DNA from: Telmatactis stephensoni
Taxonomy: Eukaryota; Cnidaria; Anthozoa; Actiniaria; Isophelliidae
Assembly: GCA_029948255.1 (NCBI GenBank)
Contig: JALIZF010001768.1
Coordinates: forward strand, 310,001-374,000
Length of the DNA: 64,000 bases
Direction of reading: 5' to 3'
In this document: piece after piece, positions 45,501 through 55,910 of the stretch
Layout: each line of letters starts with the position of its first letter
Numbering within the stretch: position 1 is the stretch's first letter
Notes under the pieces: generated by a model
Told to the model about the DNA's origin: nothing
Seen by the model: only the letters and a program-made list of their open reading frames with translations
The model's database searches: none
Translations under genes and position numbers: made by a program

Positions 45501-47648
45501 ATGAATGGTCCCTAAAAGGATATCAAAAGTTTGTTGCAGTTGTATAAATGTTAGCAATCCATGTACTTTAATGTCAGATTATTTCGTTTTTCATGGTCAT
45601 TTACAGGCCCGTAGGCTGCATTCTGAATGGGGGTTCGTTTCGGAATCAGGGTGGATCAATTTTTCTGTAAAGAATAAAGCTCTTGCTCTTCTGAGAGCAA
45701 GCAGAACATTTTCAGAAACCATTTACAATAATGACATTATGTGAGCACGAAGCGCGAGCTGCTCATCAAAGTAAGGCATGAAAGTAACTCAAAAATACTA
45801 CATTTCTGATTCAGTAAATGAGTAGTTAGCATATATAACTAGTTTTGGATTTTGTAATATCAGTACATTTTAATTTGTGAGCGCGAAGCGCAAGCTGCTC
45901 GGTGATAGGCAGTAAAGTAGTAACTCAGAAATGTTCAAAAATTGTTATGTTTAGTTATTTGTTAGGGCCAGTGCCTTTAACTATTCATTATATTTTTTCT
46001 TTTTTGTTATAATCTTATTTTGAACTTTATGGGCACAAATAAAGATGTTGTTGTTGTTGTTGTTGTTGTATGCTATCAGAAAAATTTCAAAAATCGAAAT
46101 TTTGTATGAAAATATTTGTTGGTAGGCAAGAGATGCCTACCAGCAAAGGTTTTCTTATTAAATTCACACTTTTCAAAAATTCATATTCTTGTGAGTTTTG
46201 TATTTCTTTCCTTCAAACTTCACTGTATTGCTAGTTCTAACATGCTCTTTCCAGCTATGGTAATTATTTTTCTGTTTCACTTACTTAAAAACAACTGATA
46301 AAAGCTCATTGGTATGATGTTTTTGAATGCCCCCCTTTTGACATTGATTCTTCTACATGTGGCCTCCCCTCTATAGGCCTGATTTTTTTGAATGCCCCCC
46401 CCAGATTTCTACCGCCCCCCCCTCCCTGATAAAAAATGAATGGTCCCTTAGTGGTGCACAACTCAACAATAATTGTTTTGTTATGCACTACTAAGGCATT
46501 ATTTCCTCGTATTAATGATTCCTTTGCATGCGGTAACTCAACCATATAGAACCCATCCTCGGGGACCCAGGGCGAAAGGGGACGGGGAGGGGGCGGGAAA
46601 GGACCGGAGGGGGAGGGGGAGGGGGGAAGGAAAGGAAAAGGGGAAAAGGACGCCCTGGGCGTTTGACTATATATACCCAAAACCATTTCCAACGGCAAAA
46701 CTTAATCCTATTAGGGATATCCCACGTAAACAAGGTCATATAACAAAAATATCTGGCACATCTCAATTATTGCTTGGATGCTATGACAGTTTAATATGTT
46801 TGTATGTCAAGTTCTGCACACCGAGATCAGGCAAGATTTGGTATTAAAGTCAAAAATTTCCTGAATCCTGTGGGCAGCTCTGCAAACACATCTTGTTTCT
46901 GAATAATTTTCGATACAACCAGCTTCTGTTTCTGTTTAAGGTTTTCGCATGTCCGCTCGCTTTGTTTAAGAGGTGTTGCAATGCGTGGGGTCAACTTGTT
47001 TACTTGTAATTTTAGACGAATCGAGCTCAACCGCACAAATGCTTCTGATTGGCCTCATTATAATTAAATTATAATGAGGCCAATCAGAGAGAGGATTAAG
47101 TTTTGCCGTTGGAAATGGTTTGGGGTAGTCAAACGCCCAGGGCGTCCTTTTCCCCTTTTCCTTTCCTTCCCCCTCCCCCTCCCCCTCCGGTCCTCCCCCT
47201 CCGGTCCTCCCCCTCCCCTTTCGCCCTGGGTCCCCGAGGATGTATAGAACCATATATCGAAAGTGGATCGAAAGTGGAAGATGACATCAAATTTCATTAA
47301 AAGGGTGATGATTAATCAGTGCACGCATGTCTGATATCTATAACGTGTATCCATCTAGAAATCTTATATTTCCAAGAATAGAAAACCCGATCACTTACCA
47401 ATCGTTTGTTCCCGTGCTCTTTTGATGGACTCTTCGGGACCCGAGTCACCTTCCCGATGGAACCACTTCGTCAGTTTGCTCTCGAATTCTTTTGGCACGT
47501 TCATTTTGCCGGTGGCAGAGGTCATACGAAAAATTCGATGGAAAGTAGCCCAAGATTCATCGTTTAATGTTTTCCCAGATTTGTAGAGTTCAGCTAACTC
47601 AAGGACATTCTTGACGGTGGAAGACACTCTTGCTGACGTGGGAGCCAT
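42566..47648 (-). CDS. HIT/GalT-like protein, tandem copy A
   Basis: Exons in transcript order: 47648-47399, 44419-44255, 43795-43680 and 43234-42566, totalling 1,200 nt (399 residues plus stop), in consistent phase. An N-terminal helical region (VKNVLELAELYKSG) is followed by a CxxC pair (C127-D-F-C130) and then ASQHHGHAHM with H220-x-H222-x-H224. Paired Cys zinc ligands upstream of a histidine-triad-type motif resemble galactose-1-phosphate uridylyltransferase, Ap4A phosphorylase and other HIT-superfamily nucleotidyl transferases or hydrolases. I infer a nucleotide-phosphate substrate; the precise reaction is not evident. The start MAPTS is chosen because it aligns with copy B, but an in-frame ATG nine codons upstream is also open. 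Intron 1 is about 3 kb and full of repeats. A divergent candidate exon lies 272 bp upstream on the other strand. Confidence 0.75.
43515..43592 (-). repeat. tRNA-derived SINE or tRNA pseudogene
   Basis: On the minus strand, GGATGGCACAGTTGGTTAGT resembles an A box and GAGTTCAATTCC a B box, at tRNA spacing. The cloverleaf stems do not close well and non-tRNA sequence follows, so this is a SINE head or decayed tRNA. It lies in intron 3 of copy A. Confidence 0.5.
43917..44157. mobile_element. GTTGC-rich foldback element, relative of 13805-14224
   Basis: It starts AAAGGTACAGTAATATGAGC and contains CAACTTGTCTCGCAACATC, GAAGAGCGATGCTGTGCGTT and TTTTCCACCTGAAAACAAAC, each matching the 13.8 kb copy. 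A mirrored end, GTATTACTACC, lies near 44119-44129. It is in intron 2 of copy A. Confidence 0.65.
44690..44860. repeat. Purine-rich GGGAA/GAAGG tract
   Basis: Repeated AAGGGAAGGGAA-type words span about 170 bp in intron 1 of copy A. ORFs on both strands here are low complexity. Confidence 0.7.
44938..45079. mobile_element. Mutator-like MITE with 9-bp TSD
   Basis: The ends TAGCCTCCTC and GAGGAGGCTA are inverted repeats. Inner words GGGCTTCCTGT and ACAGGAAACCC extend them. Direct flanks GGTATACAT at 44929-44937 and 45080-45088 are a perfect 9-bp duplication. It is in intron 1 of copy A. Confidence 0.85.
45337..45515. mobile_element. MITE with TTAGGGGC...TTTTTTATCAGGGAGG arms
   Basis: TTAGGGGCTGTTCATTTTTT and AAAAAATGAATGGTCCCTAA are inverted ends, with G-run and C-run inner arms. 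A left-truncated second copy at about 46330-46450 ends TGATAAAAAATGAATGGTCC. Confidence 0.75.
45590..46070 (+). mobile_element. Possible retroposon fragment with a TTG-repeat tail
   Basis: The sequence ends GGGCACAAATAAAGATG followed by a TTG repeat (about 46044-46068), as in some LINE/SINE 3' ends. Upstream, GTGAGCACGAAGCGCGAGCTGCTC and GTGAGCGCGAAGCGCAAGCTGCTC form an approximate direct repeat (about 45741 and 45877). No RT domain is present. Confidence 0.4.
46076..46310. mobile_element. MITE family A, right-hand fragment
   Basis: It shares GTAGGCAAGAGATGCCTACC and CTCTTTCCAGCTATGGTAAT with copy 2 (21699-22064) and ends TGATAAAAGCTCATT. The left part is missing or diverged. Confidence 0.65.
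46330..46450. mobile_element. Truncated copy of the 45337-45515 MITE
   Basis: It carries CCCCTCTATAGGCCTGATTTTTTTGAATG and ends CCTCCCTGATAAAAAATGAA-TGGTCCC, matching the right half of the element about 900 bp upstream. Confidence 0.6.
46545..47250. repeat. Pair of inverted about 165-bp purine/pyrimidine-biased arms
   Basis: Arm 1 (about 46545-46715) carries GGGGACCCAGGGCGAAAGGG, a long G-rich/purine run, then GACGCCCTGGGCGTTTGACT and TTCCAACGGCAAAACTTAAT. Arm 2 (about 47090-47250) is the reverse complement. The spacer is about 375 bp with a small inner palindrome (ATTATAATTAAATTATAAT region, about 47058-47078). Arms this long in opposite orientation suggest either one large foldback element or two inverted MITE copies. 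Confidence 0.75.
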
Positions 47649-47920
47649 GATTTTTTTGGCGTGACAAAGAACCAATGTTTGACTATTGCGTTACTTAGTT
47701 TACGTTACCTGTTCACTGTTTTGTCAGTGATATTTAAAAATAGCTCTTGTGGATACTACCTGTATAAATACCATCAAGACCAATTTGTTGTAAAAAATCA
47801 GGAAGATCAGAAAAAAATTGTTTTCCCTGCTACCCAATCAATGCAATATGAGTTGGGTGCAAAATGGCAGAAATTATTTTTCTGCTAGGCGTTCCATGAG
47901 CGCAGCAGAGTTGACTGGGA
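47649..47920. promoter_or_regulatory. Short intergenic region between divergent starts
   Basis: This 272-bp stretch separates the copy A start (minus strand) from a candidate first exon on the plus strand. The arrangement suits a bidirectional promoter. No TATA box was recognised. Confidence 0.25.
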
Positions 47921-48019
47921 ATGAGTAGCGGCGATTTGAAACCCGATGAAACCCCCGTGTGTTCAAAGCCTGTTCAAAGCGCGGGAACACTTCAAAATCC
48001 TGTTAGCTTCAAAATAATG
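47921..48019 (+). CDS. Candidate orphan first coding exon
   Basis: ATG at 47921 opens 33 codons (MSSGDLKPDETPVCSKPVQS...) ending exactly at ATG|GTAAGC, a good donor in phase 0. Composition and splice site look genuine, but I could not find a convincing second exon in the next 1.8 kb on the plus strand. The gene may be truncated by the local duplication, or the continuation may be missed. I do not name a product. Confidence 0.3.
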
Positions 48020-49813
48020 GTAAGCTATTCATCTCTTCGCTCTTTATCGTCCAAGTACTTCTTTATTTTAGGTCCAACAAGATCATTAGCTTATTCGTAG
48101 CTTTACTAGTATGTTTGAAAGGGAATGACCTGACCTCGACTCGAAATGACCTGACTGTCCAGAGGACAGGATCAGAAAATTGACTTTCGTAGATTCAGAA
48201 AGTTCGGAATGTTTTAGGGAAGGTTTCTTTTGCTTATGCAGTAGGTTTGGCCCCTTGCCCTCAAGCTCATTCACATAGGGTTTGCATTTAATATTGGGAT
48301 AAAGAAGGGAAGATCCAGGAAAGGAGAGGGGAGAGGAAATATAATTTGATGCTCGAACATGTGAACATTGCTCGAACGTGTGAACATTGGCATACACAGA
48401 ATAGGCAGCAGAGAGGTTAGAGGAATTTGGGCTCCTTTTTATTTTCACTGAGGAGAGGGGGGAGGGTTACCAGCTATGTGTATTCCAACCTTAAATTCAC
48501 TGCTTGGATAATGAAGCACATTCCCATATCACCAATAAATGGCAGTACCTTGATGAGTAGAGGAGGATTTAGAATTCAGCTGGGATTGTCTCTATAAAGA
48601 CAATAGCGTTTTCCCGTTATCCTCAACTCTAAGGATTTTCTTAATGTATGGACATTTTCAACCAACCGATTGCAAACACAGCCAATATAGCTACCAATTT
48701 GCTATGTACCCTACATAGAATTTCTATTGCTTTTTAACCCAAAAAGTTATCCCTAAGAGGGAATAAGTCATTGAATTCGACTAGACATTGTGCTCCTCGA
48801 AAGTAACAGCAATTTCGTCATATTTCACCCAGAAACGTTTTCGTTCAGTTCACCTTCTTTGCAGCATAAATTACAGTAGGGAAGCGTTTTCTTTACAATC
48901 TATGATCAACCCGCAGTCCAAGTCTCCCATGAGGGAGGTTGTTAGGCAATAGTGGTTGGTGGTGTAGATTAATAGGTTTTCCAACTACAAGTTTTTTTCT
49001 AATTCGGAACTCATGGGCATCCTTTTTCGGCCATTTTAAAAATTAAAAGAAAATTGTCCCACAGGAGAATATGGCAGTTCATTACACAAATCCGGAATTT
49101 CACCAAGCAAAACAAACTCAAAACTGACTTGCCAAATTATATCCTTATTACCTCATCAGTCGCAGACTCCTCCCATAACTTAATTATACGATGAGTTAAT
49201 AAGTACCGGTATGCAGTGAGGATATATTACTGTTGTGAGACAAGTTTCACAATGAATTGCACAATGCACTGTAACATGGTCATTACTTTCCTGGGTTGGT
49301 TTCACAAGATGGTTTCACGAAAAGTAGAACTACTTTCTACTACTACTAATAATAATAAAGTCTTTAATTGAAATGATAAAATACATATCATAACTTACAA
49401 CTGATGATGGGGAAAAAAACCTAACTAAACTAAAGCTAAACTAATCTAAAAACTATATATAAATAAGTAGAAAGTTATTACACTGGTCCCAGGAGTAGAA
49501 AGTAATAAAAAGCGTTACTTATCATTAAAAATAAATCTATTTATAAATGTATTTTTACTCCTGCAATAGAAATGTGTGTCACAAACAAGTTTCAGGACCA
49601 AATTTCAGTGTGTAACACCCCTTATGAAAATGGTCTCGCATCAGCAATCAGTGCCTTAACTCCCCTTGTATGCCCCTGTGCATTAGCTAATCAAAGGGCA
49701 GAGACTTGAGTATCAGTGAAAATGCTGGTTGTTGGTACTTCTAGAGAAAGCTGATATACAATCTGTACTGTTTTAGAATACCACCACTCCTAAAAATCGT
49801 TGGTTTGACCACA
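48020..49813. other. Intergenic between the tandem copies
   Basis: It contains no supported gene. From about 49340 to 49450 the minus strand reads like a LINE 3' end (ATTTCAATTAAAGACTTTAT followed by ATTAGTAGT-type repeats). The rest is unassigned. Confidence 0.4.
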
Positions 49814-52784
49814 TTATAGCCACCCTATCCTATTTGCCAAGATAAATGGATCTTCCTTAACAATTGCACTTCCATAAAGCCTCATACTACATACATCTGA
49901 GGTCATTCCTTTGTTGATATCTCCTCTATCAACCAAGTGTGCTATGAAAGGCATTCGACCACCATTGGGATCAGTAGGTTTCAAACGCTTTGGGGAACCG
50001 GATGGTGAACGCAAGTTTCCATTCTCCAGGGGAGGAAACTGGAAGCAAACATTGAAGCAGTGTGAGTCAAAGGTGTTTATAAGGAAATCAATGGCTTTGT
50101 AAACAGCAGACTTGAAATCATCAGTTAAATCCCAGCAGAAAACTTTGAACTCATAACCACAATATGGAGTCAGGTGGAGCAACATCCATGCATCACCAAC
50201 AGGTTTTGCAAGGTTGAGTTTCTGATGAGCTTCGATAAAATCATCAAAATAATTGCATCCAGGATATTCTTGGGAATAAAGCTTGGAAACCTGCTTTTCA
50301 CGTTCCCAGTGGCCATAGTGGAATTCCTCGGCAAGACACATGTGGGCGTGTCCATGGTGTTGTGATGCCCCTGCACGAGACCTACAGTTCCAAGAGATGT
50401 TTGGGTAGATAAAGTTTGGGTGTTTCTCATGTGCAATGTCAAACCATCGTTCAGCCAGTTCAAACATGTCAAATACTTTGGCCTGAAAGAAGAGTTTATG
50501 AAAGCTTCAATATAAGAAAATACAATCTTGTCTGTGAAAGGTAAGTACAGATGGGAGAGTGGAAGGGAATAAGGGGAAATGTACATTGTGTTCTATTGTC
50601 AACTTTCATTACCTTTTGATCTGCATGATAGTTAAACTCCTTTTGCAAGGCTTGCTTAGCTATACAATGCATGTAGCTTGTCCCTTAATATTAAAAGCTG
50701 ATCCCTTAAATATTTAAACCGATCCCTTGATAATTAACCCTTAATTATTGCTACATGTATGTACACATATATGTACATCTAGACCCTAGTATGTAAAATA
50801 GTTCTTTATGGAGATTACCGCCATTTTCGGTGAAACGCAACTACTTAGACATCAACATTGTAGTCTGCACTTTGCATTACACGGCCGTCAATCGTTCTTG
50901 AAAGACTCAAAACCCACTGAAATAAACCTTTCCTAACTTCCAAAATTCAAAAAAAGCATCTTTTAAATTTTTGCAATTGATAGCAATCGATGTATCTCGT
51001 AAAATGTGCATTTGTTGAGAGGTAAAGAATATTGACATATGTCTGATGCAAAGTGCAATCTACAATGTTGATGTCTGGGTAGTCGCGTTTCATCGAAAAC
51101 GGCGGTAAACTGGGATATTACCTCTGTTATGTGGCTTGGTGGATGTTCTTTGAATATAATCATTGTATGTAATGCATCATATTTGGCTATATTAGAAGCT
51201 GTCAAGGCAGATGCATTTTCCAGACGTCCAAACAGATCTTAAATGACATCAATGAACATAAAGTAAGTTGCTCATGATGATGATGATGATGATGATAGCA
51301 ATGATCAAATGATTGCATTATATGATGTCAATCAATACAATGTAATATTGTATTTAGGTATATAACTAAACCATCTGGACAAATTTATATTCTTGTTTTT
51401 ACAACTGTCAGCTTAGGACCAATACATAACCCAAATTCCTTTGAGGCAGTATATTTAGGTAGAGAGCAAATTAGGTATCTTTTCCTTAGCCACTTTTTTT
51501 TGGGGGGGGGGAGGGGGAGGAGACTACCCCCTAAGGCTCTGTGCTATGTACAGAACTATACATTACAACTACATAATTCTAATTTTTATACCTAATCCCA
51601 TACCTTCAGCAGTGAGTTGATAAGGTGTACAAAAGTCACACCCTTCAACAGGTCCGTCAGTTGTTGATATTTCTCTTTTAAGTGGAACAGATTTGTTGTT
51701 GTATGGTTTGCGGGCTCTTACAGCATTAAAACATGTTTGGGTACATGCCCAGCGATCAAATACTCAAACTGAAGAAAAATAAGATATTTTAACCATAAAC
51801 TCATTGTCATTAGATAAGCTTGGGTTAGGTGCAGAAACAAGCATTGGCATTGCCAACCAAGGCCCCTTGAGGAGGTCACCATGACAACCCTGCAGCTGTC
51901 ATGTCACTGAGCAACAGTGGAACTATGCCTTCCTGGTAACCATCATAAGGGCGGGGCTGGGTGGGGCAAAGACCAATGATCAGCAATCATAATAAGAGCA
52001 ATGCTCTGTACAGCTTGATGCCCTAAGGGCTTTCCACTTCCACCCATTGAAGTGGGAAATACTGATCACTTGCAATGTCTCAAGTTCAACCTTGCCTAAA
52101 TTAGTCTAGATTATATTTAGGTTCATTAAATTACTGAGGATTAGAAGTTCTGCACAGTGCATGTGACTATCATAGTATTATGACCATGCTTTTCAGTTTT
52201 TCACAGTTTAGTTATATACTCAGATCCATTATAATCACTGGGATTCATATTACAGTAGAGATCCCTCTACTCTCAAATTTTCAGGGGGGGATCTGTAGCT
52301 TTTTTCCACTCCTTCCCTCCCCTCTACCCCGGGTAAAAAGACGTGAAAAGTTTGTCTCTCCACGAGTAAGCTTAACAGCCTGCTACACTCTTATTTGGAC
52401 AGCTGGGTGCTGAATATCGACTGCGGTTACTATCAAATCGTAATTACGCGCAAAAACGACTGAAATAATCATTTAGACTCACAAATATTATGCCATCTTT
52501 CTACTGAACAAGAAAGCTTGTGTTTCACCAAGAAGAAAAAACGACCTCTTACCAACTGTTTGTTCGCGTGCTCGTTTGATAGAGTCTTCGGGACCTGAGT
52601 CGCCATCTTGATGGAACCATTTCATCAGTTTGCTCTCGAGTTCCTTTGGAGTGTTCATTTTGCCAGTGGCCGAAGTTAAACGAAAAATTCTGTGAAAAGC
52701 AGCCCATGATTCATCGTTCAATGTTTCCCCGGATTTGTAGAGTTCGGCCAACTCAAGAACATTCTTGACAGTGGTGGAAGCCAT
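49814..52784 (-). CDS. HIT/GalT-like protein, tandem copy B (possible pseudogene)
   Basis: Exons in transcript order: 52784-52553, 51768 (or 51762)-51604, 51237-51122 and 50482-49814. Exons 2-4 have exactly the same lengths as copy A (165, 116 and 669 nt), and exon 1 is shorter (232 against 250). The CDFC pair and HHGHAHM motif are intact. If the acceptor matching copy A is used, codon 79 is TGA (51766-51764), where copy A has CGA, so the protein would end near its N-terminus. An acceptor 6 nt downstream (TTTGAG|TA) is in frame and avoids the stop with loss of two residues, giving about 391 residues. The open, conserved remainder argues for function through the alternative acceptor. Function is as inferred for copy A. 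Confidence 0.65.
50815..51108. mobile_element. Foldback MITE with about 65-bp arms in copy B intron 3
   Basis: TTACCGCCATTTTCGGTGAA at the left and TTTCATCGAAAACGGCGGTAA at the right mirror each other. The arms run inward through GACATCAACATTGTAG and GCACTTTGCAT with their reverse complements. Copy A lacks it. Confidence 0.8.
51270..51600. other. Copy B intron 2 remainder
   Basis: It includes a GAT/ATG microsatellite (about 51274-51297) and a G-run/purine tract (about 51490-51525). No transposon was identified, unlike intron 2 of copy A. Confidence 0.5.
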
Positions 52785-54884
52785 GATTGAAATCGTGCGT
52801 GACAATATTTGATCGTGCGTGACGTGTCACAAGAAAGAAAGAAATGAGAGGAAGAAAACATGAAAGAAAGAAAGAAACAAGATTGAGAAATTTAGTATGA
52901 TGCGATATTTGTTTTTCTGCTGTTCCTAGTGTAGCCTAGGCTAGGTTTTTCCATATAAAAGAAGAAAACAATCACGTGATCGCCCGAGGCTATATATACG
53001 ACGGCGGCAAGTTTGAATCTTGAAATACCATTGATTGATATAGCAGTTAAATCAGCTCTTTCTTTATATTTTAGGGTCAAACAATATTGTATTTTTACCA
53101 GCTTTGGAGATTTTTGAGCTACATTCGTCCTAATAGCAAGGACTACATCGGCCAGAATTTGACACGACTGGAATGACTGTGGAACTGGAGAGAGGTAGGA
53201 TACGTCTTGGTAGCTTTTAGCCGATATAATAACTTCTGTAATATAATAAAGTCTGTAATTAGCTACATTACTGGAAATTCCTTTTTGTTTCTTTTCTGCG
53301 GTTGGGGAGGGAGGGGAGGGTAATCAATCATGTAAAAGGGCGTGGTCACACCGAAAAACCTACCATGAAACGCTCAGTAACACTGTACCGCCGTCAACGC
53401 GCGTTACAAATGTAAAGCAACATTCAATAACTGACGAACGTTACATGTTGCATCCACGCTCTTTTCGCCGTCTTTTCTCCTTTCGCCGCTCCTTTTTGTC
53501 GTCACACAACGCGTTTATTCATGAGTACTCGTAAGCTACGAACGCTTTGTAAACGGGGGTCGAGCTCAATTCTCCCCTGGCCATGTTTGTATTGAGTTAT
53601 TTTTCTCCGTGCTCTCCAAAAATCAACTCAAGAAAAATCAACACATGATTTGGGTGTTGTGTATTTATAGAATATTTGAATGTAGTTGAGGTAGGAGAAA
53701 CAGAAGGCTCGCAATTATTTAGCCAAATGGTTGCCAGCTTAGCCAGCTTTAACAAACAACTGTTTTGTTTCTATTTAAGCAAGCTGGAGATAGCATTTGG
53801 GCTATTTGGTTTTCCTTGTACATCGGAGCCAAACAAAACTGAAAAACGTATTCGTGCTCACATAACTTGATGTTCTTTTGTATGTCAAGCAAGACATACA
53901 AAAAAAAGAACAAAACCCAGAAAAAAAGCGGTTTTGTTAATGAACTTTTGTAGTCGCACGTTTAATTCATATTAGTCTATGATTTACAAAGCTACTTCAA
54001 GCCTTATTCCCCCATGTTATTTATATTTTATATAATTATTTTCAATATCGTTATTTGCCATACTATTCTACAAAACAACCAATTATACAAGAATTTTACA
54101 AGTGTAAAATACAGCAAATGTTCTTTTCCTGAAATACAACATATTACACCTTCTATGACGATTGCAAAGGTTTTTTGATATAATTAACACGTTAAAATTA
54201 AAATTAATTTAAATATTACACGTTAGATATTAAAATTATCCTACGTGGAGAATTTTGTTGACTTTTTCCGACTAGTATTGTTTGTTTTGGCTGGTCTTAC
54301 CAAGTCGAATCTCAAGTAGATTCGTTTAACCGTAGCTGACATGTGTCAGTTGAAATTTTCGTTTAATTTTCGTTCATCTAATTTCTCACGGTTATCATTT
54401 ATCTAATCTTGTCCAAGGATCTAATGGCTTTTCCTGTGCGTCCAGAATATTGCCTTTGTATTGATTTAGATTGACAAGTCGTTCTTATTAAATCTATGAT
54501 GTCTTTAATATTAAAAACCTTGTTTTGCCTGCTATAATCAAAATCCTCCCACAGACGGAAAATCTCCATGGTTTAGTATATGAAACTTGACAATCATTTC
54601 TGTTAGCAACCGTAGATTTGTTTGAGTTAACACTCTCGTATTATAAACAAAACTGTAATGCTGAATTCATGAGTCCATTTCTTACTGCGTTTTCTTTCTC
54701 TCTTTCATTTCTATTCCAGATTGATTTTCGTTTCTGTCTTCGCTTTAAAATGACCTTCAATCTAATACAGTACAGACATTTTAATGACCTTTTCGGCCAT
54801 TAACGATTTCAGCAAAAAAGCAATTAAAAAGTGAATATGAATTATAAATTAAATTCAGTTTTGTTTAGCTCGGAAATATTACTT
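52785..54884. other. Intergenic, no gene seen
   Basis: A short GAAA tract lies at about 52830-52876. An ATG with a nearby donor (ATGACTGTGGAACTGGAGAG, at 53173) might be a short first exon, but no continuation was found. The sequence from 53900 is AT-rich and includes the probable 3' UTR of the GPCR that ends at 54885. Confidence 0.4.
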
Positions 54885-55910
54885 CTAATTGATTGAGTTA
54901 TCCAACGTTGTTGTGCCATCACCATTATAACCCGTAAAAAAGTTTGCACATCTACAAGTAATAACTATCTTGAAATAATTCCTGAATTGCGTACTGTAAG
55001 AACAGTAAACAAAAGGATTTGAAGCGGAGGACGCAATTACCAAAAGTTGAGCCAGTTTCCATGGCTCCAGGTTCGTGTACCAGTGAAAATATCTCAGAGT
55101 TCTTATGACAATGAATGGGGACCAAAGAGAAAAGAACACGAATGTCACCATTCCTAGCATTCGACTGGCTTTCTTTTGTCGTCTTCGAATAACTTGTTCC
55201 ATATGTTCGCTCGGTGCAACTTGAGATTTGAGGACCTTGTTGATGCGAAAATGAGTGTAGATCATAAAAAAGAGTGGTATGACGAAAAGTAGCACACCTG
55301 TGATACTGTAATATAATCTTCTGCCCGTGTCACCCCACTTTAAGTTATGGCATTTCCAAACTCCTGTTGCACTAAAGTAGGTCGAATATGCGTAGCTCAA
55401 TGGCGAGCACACAACTACCGAAGCAATCCATATTATTATAACAGTCAATTTTCTCTCTTTGCCTCTTTGTAGACGCTGGCTCACTTCGTTTCTTGTAACT
55501 GTCTTCACTCGTTCACGGCTTATTGCAAGTAGAGTCAGAATCGAAGCCGTGTAGCAAGTTTCAACAAGAAAGCCTTGAAGTCTACAAGTGAATGTTCCGG
55601 TTGTCCATTCACTCCTTATGGCGTAAAGAGCGTCAAACGTTGTCAAAAGTGTGAAAAGCAAATCAGAAATTCCCAAATTTGCAATATATAAGTTAAAAAA
55701 TTGTTCCCTTGAAGTTTCGTCGCTGCGTTGTTTGCGAAAACTTCGGTAGCACACTAACAGCACAAGGGAATTTCCAACCATTGAAACCAAAAACACAAAA
55801 ATGTAGAACAGCAGAAAAAGAACTCCCGTTATAGAGTTTAGATCCAATTTTTCCTCTGTTGGCGGCTCTGACGAAGAATTCGCGGTAATATTACTATAAT
55901 AAGGTAACAT
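54885..55910 (-). CDS. Class A (rhodopsin-like) GPCR, intronless
   Basis: 341 residues with a short N-terminus bearing glycosylation sequons (NIT, NSS) and seven hydrophobic segments. TM1 has GNSLVL with N47 at position 1.50; TM2 has LGISDLLF with D83 at 2.50. Conserved cysteines lie at C109 before TM3 and in the second extracellular loop (WKCHNLKW). The DRY position reads ERV (133-135). TM6 has FFSLWSPF, and TM7 has SNPFVYCSYSTQF (NPxxY). A Cys-rich CRC after helix 8 could be palmitoylated. The family is a peptide or small-molecule receptor coupled to G proteins at the plasma membrane. The ligand is unknown, and cnidarian class A receptors are not reliably assigned to vertebrate types. It shares motifs (VETCY/TETCY, TCRC) with the receptor at 62677-63828, so they are probable paralogues. 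Confidence 0.9.
   Translation of the reverse strand: MLPYYSNITANSSSEPPTEEKLDLNSITGVLFLLFYIFVFLVSMVGNSLVLLVCYRSFRKQRSDETSREQFFNLYIANLGISDLLFTLLTTFDALYAIRSEWTTGTFTCRLQGFLVETCYTASILTLLAISRERVKTVTRNEVSQRLQRGKERKLTVIIIWIASVVVCSPLSYAYSTYFSATGVWKCHNLKWGDTGRRLYYSITGVLLFVIPLFFMIYTHFRINKVLKSQVAPSEHMEQVIRRRQKKASRMLGMVTFVFFSLWSPFIVIRTLRYFHWYTNLEPWKLAQLLVIASSASNPFVYCSYSTQFRNYFKIVITCRCANFFTGYNGDGTTTLDNSIN

Noticed and set aside
46306..47300. Several proline/glycine-rich ORFs
   Set aside because: They are translations of the inverted purine/pyrimidine arms, appear in overlapping frames on both strands and mirror each other.
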